From Actinomycetospora chibensis (lineage in GTDB: Bacteria > Actinomycetota > Actinomycetes > Mycobacteriales > Pseudonocardiaceae): a DNA stretch of 64,000 nucleotides. Made by a program: the position numbers and the translations under genes. Location: assembly GCF_028737215.1 (NCBI RefSeq), contig NZ_JAQZAM010000007.1, positions 1 through 64,000 on the forward strand, read 5' to 3'. The stretch's first letter is position 1. Each line of letters starts with the position of its first letter. Below the pieces are notes generated by a model. The model did no database searches, was not told the origin of the DNA, and saw only the letters and a list, made by a program, of their open reading frames with translations. This document shows, piece after piece, positions 58,119-64,000 of this stretch.

Positions 58119-59342
58119 TCAGGCCCGAGCGACGTCGTACACGTGCCCGGCGGTGCGCAGGCGCTCCACGAGCGCCGGGCCCATCGCCGTGGCGGGGGTG
58201 AGCGAGCCGGCGCGGTCGGGCAGGCGGTCGCCGTCGAGGGCGAGGCAGAGCCCCGTCTCGCCGAACATCACGGCGGTGGCGGCGTAGCCCGGGTCGCCGG
58301 AGCCCGAGACGCGCCCGGTGTAGCGGGCGCCGGTGGTGGTCGTCGCGTCGATGTCGTGGCGGAACCATCCGGCGTTGCGGGTCTTCTCGCTCGGCCCCTC
58401 GCCCGGCTTGGGCAGGACGCGGTCGAGCACCTGTCGGACGCCGGGGGTGACGAACCCCGCGAGCAGGGCGCCCAGCCCGCCCGTGACGACGCCCGCCGTG
58501 ATCGCGCCGAGCGGGCCCTTCCCGGTCCCCATCACCTCGCCGTAGCGCAGGCCCTTGCCGTACGCGTAGCCCGCGATCGCGTTCGAGCGCCGCACGATAC
58601 GGGTGTTGTAGGAGGCCATGACGAACGGCGCGACCCAGCGGCCGTCGACGCGGTGCGGCGCCGGGTTGTCGCTGGGCTGGCGGGTGTCGGGCTCGGCGTC
58701 GCGCTCCGGGCTCAGGCCGTAGGGATCGCGCATCAGCTTCGCGAGTGAGCGGTCGGCCCGCGCCCCGTCGGCCAGCCCGCGCATGGAGTCGACCGTGCCG
58801 CCCGAGACGCCGCCGCGGATGCGGGCGACGGTGGTGACGTCGGTGAGCTCGCCCTCGCCGTCGGCCTGGACGCGGCTGTGGAGCAGCAGCACCGACAGAT
58901 CGGAGGGGATCGAGTCGTAGCCGCAGGAGTGCACGATCCGCGCGCCGCTCGCTCGGGCGGGCTCGTCGAAGCGGTCGATCGCCTCGCGGGCGAACTGGAC
59001 CTCGCCGGTGAGGTCGGCGTAGTGCGTGCCGGCCGTGGCGCAGGCCTCGACCACGGGCAGGCCGTACTTGGCGTAGGGGCCGACGGTGGTGAGCAGCGCC
59101 GTCGTCGAGGCGGCCATGCGCGCGAGGGCGTCGGGGTCGGTGGTGTCGGCGACGATCAGCGGCCAGTCCCCGCCGGGCGGGGGCAGGCGCTCGCGGACCT
59201 TCTCCAGGCGCTCGCGCGAGCGGCCCGCCAGCGCGATCCGGGTGCCGGCGGGCGCGTGGCGCGCGAGGTGGGCGGCGGTCAGCTCGCCGACGAAGCTCGT
59301 GGCGCCGAACAGGACCAGCTCGTGCTCGCGATCACCGGACAT
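58119..59342 (-). CDS. Saccharopine dehydrogenase-like / trans-acting enoyl reductase family protein
   Basis: 407 aa. N-terminal Rossmann fold ELVLFGATSFVGELTAAHLARHAP and LTTVGPYAKYGLPVVEACATAGTHYADLTGE; later HSCGYDSIPSDLSVLLLH and a long actinobacterial C-terminus (GKGPLGAITAGVVTGGLGALLAGF). Relatives in Mycobacterium include the trans-acting enoyl reductase of phthiocerol/phenolglycolipid synthesis; most members are uncharacterised. ATG 59342 has TATCGT 6 nt upstream on the minus strand (leaderless). Function here unknown. Confidence 0.87.
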   Translation of the reverse strand: MSGDREHELVLFGATSFVGELTAAHLARHAPAGTRIALAGRSRERLEKVRERLPPPGGDWPLIVADTTDPDALARMAASTTALLTTVGPYAKYGLPVVEACATAGTHYADLTGEVQFAREAIDRFDEPARASGARIVHSCGYDSIPSDLSVLLLHSRVQADGEGELTDVTTVARIRGGVSGGTVDSMRGLADGARADRSLAKLMRDPYGLSPERDAEPDTRQPSDNPAPHRVDGRWVAPFVMASYNTRIVRRSNAIAGYAYGKGLRYGEVMGTGKGPLGAITAGVVTGGLGALLAGFVTPGVRQVLDRVLPKPGEGPSEKTRNAGWFRHDIDATTTTGARYTGRVSGSGDPGYAATAVMFGETGLCLALDGDRLPDRAGSLTPATAMGPALVERLRTAGHVYDVARA

Positions 59343-59388
59343 GGCGGCACGATAGCGGCGCTCGGAGGCCCGAGCAGGCTCGAGGGCC

Positions 59389-59428
59389 GTGAGTGAAGTT
59401 CGGGGCTATCACACCGAACATCACTCAC
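59389..59428. repeat. 15-bp palindrome overlapping the Ddn gene stop
   Basis: Arms GTGAGTGAAGTTCGG (59389-59403) and CCGAACATCACTCAC (59414-59428) pair with a single mismatch across a 10-nt loop. The right arm covers the stop codon of the nitroreductase gene. Possible bidirectional terminator or a second dispersed intergenic palindrome family. Confidence 0.7.
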
Positions 59429-59874
59429 GTGGGGGTGATCACGAAGATCGGGTGCCGGTCGGCGATCGCGGCGAGCTCGTCGTCGGACGAGTCGGCGTCG
59501 ACGCCGTCGAAGAACGCGCCGACCTCCCACGCCCAGGCGCGCAGGTAGGCGCGCAGCACCGGCACCTTGTCGGCGCCCGTGAGCTCCGTGGCGCGCACGG
59601 TCTCGGTGCGCCGCCCGACGCGGAGCTCGGCCTCGCCCGCCACGCGCAGGTTGCGCACCCACTGCGTGTGCCCGCGGGCGGCGACGAGGTAGCGCCGGCC
59701 GTCGAGGCGCAGCGGGTTCACCGGGGTCGTGCGGACCTCGCCGCTCGTGCGGCCACGGACACCGAGGACGGCGGAGCCGGCGAGCGGGAGCCCGAGCCGC
59801 GTCAGCCCGGCGACCAGCGGGTTCATGATCGAGCGCGTGATGCGTCCGGGGGCCTGGTAGTGGTTGGCGGTCAC
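59425..59874 (-). CDS. Ddn/DUF385-family F420-dependent nitroreductase-like protein
   Basis: 149 aa, the normal Ddn length. Recognisable: GLPLAGSAVLGVRGRTSGEVRTTPVNPLRLDGRRYLVAARGHTQWVRNLRVAGEAELRVGRR. Mycobacterial Ddn uses F420H2 to reduce quinones and nitroimidazoles; substrate here unknown. GTG 59874 with GAGGAGG 5 nt upstream. The promoter (TTGACA at 59946-59941, AACAGT at 59923-59918, 17-bp spacer) is studded with TetR operators, so the adjacent divergent TetR is its likely repressor. Confidence 0.88.
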   Translation of the reverse strand: MTANHYQAPGRITRSIMNPLVAGLTRLGLPLAGSAVLGVRGRTSGEVRTTPVNPLRLDGRRYLVAARGHTQWVRNLRVAGEAELRVGRRTETVRATELTGADKVPVLRAYLRAWAWEVGAFFDGVDADSSDDELAAIADRHPIFVITPT

Positions 59875-59892
59875 GGTGTCCTCCTCAGCGGT

Positions 59893-59959
59893 GAGAGCAC
59901 TGCTCTCGGCAGTAGGCACTGTTCTCGCCCTGGAGGAGGATGTCAAGAGCACTGCTCTC
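59893..59959. promoter_or_regulatory. Multiple TetR operators between the Ddn gene and tetR
   Basis: Two perfect or near-perfect 15-bp palindromes: GAGAGCA-C-TGCTCTC (59893-59907) and AAGAGCA-C-TGCTCTC (59945-59959), with a degenerate third (59912-59926). The second overlaps the TTGACA -35 of the nitroreductase promoter; the third overlaps its -10; the first lies in the leader. Binding would also block the CACGAT (59969) promoter of tetR. Confidence 0.75.
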
Positions 59960-59981
59960 GTCGTGTGGCACGATGAGCCGC

Positions 59982-60638
59982 ATGCCCCCCGGGACCCGCG
60001 CACGGGCGCGCGCCGAGACCACCCGAGCGATCCTCGACGAGGCCCGCCGTCAGCTCGCCGAGCAGGGCGCGGCGGCGCTCTCGCTGCGCTCCGTGGCCCG
60101 CGAGGTCGGCATGGTGTCCTCGGCGGTCTACCGGTACGTCGCCAGCCGGGACGAGCTGCTCACGCGGCTCATCGTCGAGGCCTACGACGCCGTGGGGGAG
60201 CGCGCCGAGGCGGCCCGGGACCCGGACGCGCCGCCCCGCGCCCAGTGGCGCGCCGTCTGGCGGGCGGTGCGCTCCTGGGGTCTCGAGCACCCCGCGGAGT
60301 ACGCGCTGATCTACGGCTCGCCGGTGCCCGGCTACGCGGCGCCCGCCGAGACGATCCCGGCCGCCGGTCGCGTGGGCCTGCTCCTGGCGGCGATCGTCGC
60401 CGAGCACGGGGTCGCGCCGACCGACGAGGGGGGGAGCGACGGGATACTGCGCGACGGCCTGCTCCCCGGCGTGGACCGGCCGCTCGTCCTGCCGGCGATC
60501 GCGGCCTGGACCCAGCTCTTCGGCACCGTCGGCTTCGAGCTCTTCGGCCAGTACGAGAACGTCGTCGTCGACCGCGCGGCCTTCCTCGACGCCGTCGCCG
60601 ACGCCGCTGCGTCGTCGGTCGGGCTCCCGTCCCGGTGA
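59982..60638 (+). CDS. TetR-family repressor of the Ddn divergon
   Basis: About 218 aa. N-terminal helix-turn-helix: TTRAILDEARRQLAEQGAAALSLRSVAREVGMVSSAVYRYVASRDELLTRL. The C-terminal ligand domain is of the TetR_C type common in actinobacteria (WRAVWRAVRSWGLEHPAEYALIYGSP). ATG 59982 with CACGAT 7 nt upstream; an ATG at 59973 lies inside that hexamer and is less likely. It probably represses itself and the nitroreductase via the GAGAGCACTGCTCTC sites. Inducer unknown. Confidence 0.9.
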   Translation: MPPGTRARARAETTRAILDEARRQLAEQGAAALSLRSVAREVGMVSSAVYRYVASRDELLTRLIVEAYDAVGERAEAARDPDAPPRAQWRAVWRAVRSWGLEHPAEYALIYGSPVPGYAAPAETIPAAGRVGLLLAAIVAEHGVAPTDEGGSDGILRDGLLPGVDRPLVLPAIAAWTQLFGTVGFELFGQYENVVVDRAAFLDAVADAAASSVGLPSR

Positions 60639-60732
60639 GTCCGCCGGGCGGATGACACCGTCCGGATGCTTGACGCCGAGTGCCCTGTGCGCGGACGGTG
60701 ACCGCGTCGACGTCGCCGAAAGGGAGCACCAG

Positions 60733-61005
60733 ATGGCCGACCAGGATCACCGCGAGGAACCGCCGTCACTCCCCGAGACCGTGGCGCGCGAGCGCGCGAA
60801 CGAGGAGGCCGCGGACGCCGACTCCGCCACCTCCATCGCGAGCACCGAGCGCCGTGGCCGGCACGCCACGCCCGAGTCCGGCGACGACTCGCTGCCCGAG
60901 GCCGAGCAGCGCGAGCGGGCCTCGGCGCGTGACGCCGACGCCGAGCAGGCGCGTGCCGAGAACCCGTCCATCCCCGGTGAGGAGTACCGCCACCGCGAGG
61001 GCTGA
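60733..61005 (+). CDS. Small acidic hypothetical protein
   Basis: 90 aa, rich in Glu, Ala, Arg, Ser and Asp (ADQDHREEPPSLPETVARERANEEAADADS...), probably disordered. No family recognised. ATG 60733 has a clear AGGGAG site 6 nt upstream. It stands alone between two tetR genes. A stress-related role is possible for such proteins but not supported here. Confidence 0.6.
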   Translation: MADQDHREEPPSLPETVARERANEEAADADSATSIASTERRGRHATPESGDDSLPEAEQRERASARDADAEQARAENPSIPGEEYRHREG

Positions 61006-61014
61006 CGCGCGGGG

Positions 61015-61650
61015 TCAGCGCGTCGCCAGCGAGACGCGCAGGCCCGCGATCATCAGATCGAGTCCGTGGCGGAACAGGGCCTCGTGGTCCTCGGGCGTGC
61101 CGGCGCGCTCGGCGAGCGCGGGCCGGAGCGCGGCCAGGTGCGGGTAGACCTGGGGATCCGGCGGCGCCGGGCGTCCGTGGTCGGAGGCCGGCCGCTCGCG
61201 CTCGGCGTGGTACTCGATCGCCGAGCCGATCACGAGGTTGCCGACGGCCTGGACCGTCGAGAAGGCGTCGACGGGGGCGAGGCCGGCGCCGATGAGGGTG
61301 GCGAGCACCTGCTCGACCGCGGGCAGCGACGCCTCCGTCGGCCGATTGCCGGCGACGACCAGCGCGGCGTCGCGGTGGGCGACGAGCGCCCGGAACTGCG
61401 CGATCGCGCGCTCGCGCAGCCAGTCCGCCCAGTCCTCGCCCGGCGCGAGCGGGATCACCCGCCACTGGTCGGCGAGCAGGCGCTCGGCGACGTGGTCGAG
61501 CAGCGTGCGCTTGTCGGCGACGTGCCAGTAGAGCGTCGGTGCGCTGACCCCGAGGTCGCGGGCCAGCCGCCGCAGCGACAGGCCCTCGAGTCCCACCTCG
61601 CCGAGCAGGTCCACCGCGGCGTCGACGACGGCGTCGCGGGTCAGCGTCAT
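61015..61650 (-). CDS. TetR-family repressor (TetR_C-type) of an ABC exporter
   Basis: 211 aa. DNA-binding domain TLTRDAVVDAAVDLLGEVGLEGLSLRRLARDLGVSAPTLYWHVADKRTLLDHV is the tetracycline-repressor class (LYWHVxxK), followed by a TetR_C ligand-binding domain. ATG 61650 with AAGGAGG upstream. It is divergent from a DrrA/DrrB-like exporter across 65 bp containing an operator-like palindrome, so it probably represses the exporter until a drug-like ligand binds. Confidence 0.9.
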   Translation of the reverse strand: MTLTRDAVVDAAVDLLGEVGLEGLSLRRLARDLGVSAPTLYWHVADKRTLLDHVAERLLADQWRVIPLAPGEDWADWLRERAIAQFRALVAHRDAALVVAGNRPTEASLPAVEQVLATLIGAGLAPVDAFSTVQAVGNLVIGSAIEYHAERERPASDHGRPAPPDPQVYPHLAALRPALAERAGTPEDHEALFRHGLDLMIAGLRVSLATR

Positions 61651-61684
61651 GCGTCCTCCTTGCCCTCTCGAACGGTGTGAGGGT

Positions 61685-61704
61685 AGCGTCCCTAACGCTG
61701 TTAG
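61685..61704. promoter_or_regulatory. TetR-type operator between tetR and the ABC exporter
   Basis: CTAAC-gct-GTTAG (61692-61704) is a perfect short dyad, and AGCGT-ccta-ACGCT (61685-61699) overlaps it. Both lie between the divergent genes and just before the exporter's ribosome site GAGGAGG. The CTAACnnnGTTAG form is common for TetR sites in actinobacteria. Confidence 0.6.
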
Positions 61705-61715
61705 AGGAGGGGGCC

Positions 61716-62729
61716 ATGAACACACCCGCGGTCGCGGTCCGCGGCCTGGTGAAGCGCTACGGCGCGATTGAGGCGGTGCGCGGCATCGACCTCGAGGTGG
61801 CGCGCGGCGAGACGTTCGGCTTCCTCGGACCGAACGGGGCCGGGAAGTCCACCACGATCAACATCCTGTGCACCCTGGTCGAGCCGACCGACGGCGAGGC
61901 CGAGGTCGTCGGGCTCGACGTCGTGCGCGAGCGCGCCGCCGTGCGCCGGCGCATCGGGCTGGTGTTCCAGGACCCGACGCTCGACGCCCCGATGTCGGGC
62001 GAGCAGAACCTGCGCTTCCACCAGGAGCTCTACGGCGTCGACCGCCGGCGCGCGCCGGCCCGGCGCGAGGAGGTGATGCGCATGGTGGGCCTCTGGGACC
62101 GCCGGGCCGACCCCGTCGCCACGTACTCCGGCGGCATGCGGCGGCGGCTCGAGATCGCGCGGGGCCTGCTGCACTCGCCCCAGGTGCTCTTCCTCGACGA
62201 GCCGACGATCGGCCTCGACCCGCAGACCCGCGGCACCATATGGGACTACGTGGCGGAGCTGCACCGCAACGCCGAGAGCCAGGAGGACGGAGGGATCACC
62301 GTCTTCGTCACCACCCACTACATGGACGAGGCCGAGCACTGCGACCGGATCGCGATCATGAACGAGGGCCGGATCGTCGCCCTCGACACCCCGGACGCGC
62401 TCAAGGCCCAGGTGGGCGCCGACCGCGTCACGATCACCACGGACGACGACGAGGCCGCCCTGCGCGCGTTGCGCACCGAATTCGGGCTCGAGGGCGCCGT
62501 GCGCGAGGGCGCCGTGTCGATCGCCGTGGCCGACGGCGCAGGCTTCGTGCCGCGCCTGTTCGACCGTCTGGGCCACCACCGCGTGGCCATCCGCTCGGTC
62601 ACCGTGACCCGGCCCAGCCTCGACGACGTCTTCCTGGCCTACACGGGCACGACGATCCGCGACGCGGAGGCCGGGCCAGCAGCATCACGGGGCATGCATC
62701 CCATGGCGATGCGGATGAGGGGACGCTGA
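61716..62729 (+). CDS. ABC exporter ATPase, DrrA family
   Basis: 337 aa. Walker A GPNGAGKSTT, Q-loop FQDPTLDAPMSGEQNL, signature YSGGMRRRLEIARGL, Walker B VLFLDEPTIGLD, and H-loop VTTHYMDEAEHCD; the C-terminal DrrA-type domain follows (SLDDVFLAYTGTTIRD). Drug or lipid export; substrate unknown. ATG with GAGGAGG upstream; its stop overlaps the permease start by one base. Confidence 0.92.
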   Translation: MNTPAVAVRGLVKRYGAIEAVRGIDLEVARGETFGFLGPNGAGKSTTINILCTLVEPTDGEAEVVGLDVVRERAAVRRRIGLVFQDPTLDAPMSGEQNLRFHQELYGVDRRRAPARREEVMRMVGLWDRRADPVATYSGGMRRRLEIARGLLHSPQVLFLDEPTIGLDPQTRGTIWDYVAELHRNAESQEDGGITVFVTTHYMDEAEHCDRIAIMNEGRIVALDTPDALKAQVGADRVTITTDDDEAALRALRTEFGLEGAVREGAVSIAVADGAGFVPRLFDRLGHHRVAIRSVTVTRPSLDDVFLAYTGTTIRDAEAGPAASRGMHPMAMRMRGR

Positions 62730-63595
62730 TGACCACCACGATGACCCCGGAGGCCGTGCGGGTCCCCGTGAACAGTCTCGCCACCGAGGCGCGCGCCGCG
62801 GCGGTCGTCTGGCAGCGGGAGATGATCCGCTTCGTCAAGGACCGCTCGCGCATCCTGTCGTCGCTGGCCCAGCCGCTGCTGTTCCTGTTCGTGCTGGGCA
62901 CCGGGCTGGGCTCGCTGCTCGGGAGCAGTGAGGGCGCCGGGTCCGTCGCGTTCACGACGTTCCTGTTCCCGGGCGTCATGGCGATCTCGGTGCTCTTCAC
63001 CGCGGCCTTCGCGGGCATCTCCATCGTCTGGGACCGGGAGTTCGGCTTCCTGCGCGAGATGCTCGTCGCGCCGGTGTCGACCGCCTCGATCCTCATCGGG
63101 AAGGCCCTCGGCGGCGCCACCGTGGCGACGCTGCAGTGCCTCGTCCTCCTGGCCCTCGCCGGCCTGGTCGGTGTGCCCTACGACCCGCTGATGCTGCTGG
63201 CGATGATCGGGCTGATCTTCCTGATGGGCTTCATGATCACGTCGCTCGGCCTCGTGCTGGCGGCGCGCGTGAAGCAGATCCAGACGGCGATGCCGCTCGT
63301 CCAGCTCGTGATCACGCCCCTGATGTTCCTGTCCGGAGCGCTGTTCCCGCTCTCGGGGCTGCCGACGTGGCTCGCCGTGCTCACGCACGTCAACCCCATG
63401 ACCTACGCCGTCGAGCCCCTGCGCTCGGTGGTGTTCGACCACCTCGACGTCGACGCCGCGACCCGTGCGCGCTTCGACCCGGGCATCGTCTGGGGGACCT
63501 GGACGGTGCCCGTCGGCGTGCAGATCCTCATGACGATCGGGTTCTGCGTCCTGCTGCTGTCCCTCGCGGTGTGGCGGTTCCGGCGGACGGAGTGA
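62729..63595 (+). CDS. ABC-2 exporter permease, DrrB family
   Basis: 288 aa with six predicted helices (LAQPLLFLFVLGTGLGSLL; FLFPGVMAISVLFTAAFAGISI; ATLQCLVLLALAGLVGV; MLLAMIGLIFLMGFMITSLGLVLA; QLVITPLMFLSGALFPL; VQILMTIGFCVLLLSLAVW). The ABC-2 signature region (DREFGFLREMLVAPVSTASILIGKALGGATVATLQ) is clear. It forms the exporter with the preceding ATPase, under probable TetR control. Confidence 0.92.
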   Translation: MTTTMTPEAVRVPVNSLATEARAAAVVWQREMIRFVKDRSRILSSLAQPLLFLFVLGTGLGSLLGSSEGAGSVAFTTFLFPGVMAISVLFTAAFAGISIVWDREFGFLREMLVAPVSTASILIGKALGGATVATLQCLVLLALAGLVGVPYDPLMLLAMIGLIFLMGFMITSLGLVLAARVKQIQTAMPLVQLVITPLMFLSGALFPLSGLPTWLAVLTHVNPMTYAVEPLRSVVFDHLDVDAATRARFDPGIVWGTWTVPVGVQILMTIGFCVLLLSLAVWRFRRTE

Positions 63596-63617
63596 CCCTC
63601 GGAGCCGGACCCGGAGC

Positions 63618-64000
63618 TCAGACCTCGGGGTCGAGGGGGAGGCCGAGCAGGGCGTTCTCCAGCACCTCGGGCAGCGCCGGGTGGATCCAGTACTGCTTCT
63701 CGGCCATCGTGCGGGCGTCCAGGCCGAAGGTGATCGCCTGGATCATCGGCTGGATCAGCGAGGAGGCCTCCGGGCCCATGAGGTGGGCGCCGAGCAGGGT
63801 GCCGTCCGGCGAGGCGACGAGCTTGACGACGCCGGTGGTGTCCTCCATCGCCCAGCCGAAGGCGACATCGCCGTAGTTCTGGATCTTGGTGACGTAGGGG
63901 ATGCCGCGGTCGCGGCAGTCCTGCTCGCGGAGCCCGATCGAGGCGATCTGCGGGTCGGTGAACACCGCGGCCGGCACGTGCCGGTTGTTCGTCTCCCGCG
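63618..64000 (-). CDS. mtr: Mycothione reductase, C-terminal part (5' end beyond window)
   Basis: The frame is open to the right edge. The visible 127 residues are the pyridine-nucleotide-disulfide-oxidoreductase dimerisation domain, matching mycobacterial Mtr: RHVPAAVFTDPQIASIGLREQD, YGDVAFGWAMEDTTGVVKLVA, GAHLMGPEASSLIQPMIQAITFGLDA and the catalytic IHPALPEVLENALLGL with the active-site His. Reduces mycothione with NADPH. Mycothiol use confirms an actinobacterial host. FAD domain and start not seen. Confidence 0.92.
   Translation of the reverse strand, partial: RETNNRHVPAAVFTDPQIASIGLREQDCRDRGIPYVTKIQNYGDVAFGWAMEDTTGVVKLVASPDGTLLGAHLMGPEASSLIQPMIQAITFGLDARTMAEKQYWIHPALPEVLENALLGLPLDPEV

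Overview
This window looks like the chromosome of a very GC-rich actinobacterium, most probably a member of the Pseudonocardiaceae (Pseudonocardia/Actinomycetospora-like; the genus is an inference). Supporting signs are the C-terminal part of mycothione reductase, a WhiG-type sigma factor, the actinobacterial families DUF2469, DUF2631, DUF3054 and DUF4081-GNAT, a Ddn-type F420-dependent nitroreductase, GTG starts in about half the genes, and many genes with a -10 hexamer 6-8 nt before the start codon (leaderless mRNAs). I saw no rRNA, tRNA, CRISPR array, transposase, integron or prophage; essentially all of it is core chromosome.

Layout. 1-7.7 kb: ftsY (5' end outside the window), a VOC protein, then the nitrogen-sensing block amt-glnK-glnD behind a GlnR-like site, then ffh, so both SRP GTPases flank the ammonium block. 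7.7-11.6 kb: MmcQ-like protein, amidohydrolase, MFS exporter with a MerR-type promoter, pxpA. 11.7-18.2 kb: rpsP-khpA-rimM, mgtC (opposite strand), trmD, rplS, lepB with a huge repetitive N-terminus, rnhB, DUF2469. 18.3-24.8 kb: yraN-comM-dprA, a tyrosine recombinase, whiG and an M23 peptidase. 25.2-30.2 kb: rpsB-tsf, pyrH-frr-cdsA and a methyltransferase.

30.2-36.8 kb is the most distinctive part: a five-gene operon (DmdA-like aminomethyltransferase, methylene-tetrahydrofolate reductase-like protein, dimethylglycine-dehydrogenase-like flavoprotein, ETF beta, ETF alpha) behind a promoter with a GTTGCG/CGCAAC palindrome. It reads as a self-contained system that strips methyl groups from an osmolyte-type substrate, loads them on tetrahydrofolate, and sends the electrons to the respiratory chain through a dedicated ETF. 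The substrate is unknown.

36.8-46.1 kb: membrane protein, rlmN, a 16-codon relay ORF, an Eis-like GNAT, a Ser/Thr kinase, a stand-alone LigD-type polymerase, a CoA-disulfide-reductase-like flavoprotein, an APC permease with DUF2631. 46.2-54.3 kb: dxr-rip1-ispG (two non-mevalonate isoprenoid genes around a site-2 protease), S9 peptidase, GNAT, DUF3054, map. 54.4-64 kb: a RibD-like protein with inverted domain order, PPOX-family protein, cobQ, an enoyl-reductase-like protein, two divergent TetR-controlled units (Ddn nitroreductase; DrrAB-like ABC exporter), and mtr running off the right edge.

Outside genes, the notable structures are three copies of a 44-bp intergenic element with a conserved hairpin (24857, 54326 reversed, 58056), a second palindrome at 59389, and four short tandem repeats inside or between genes.
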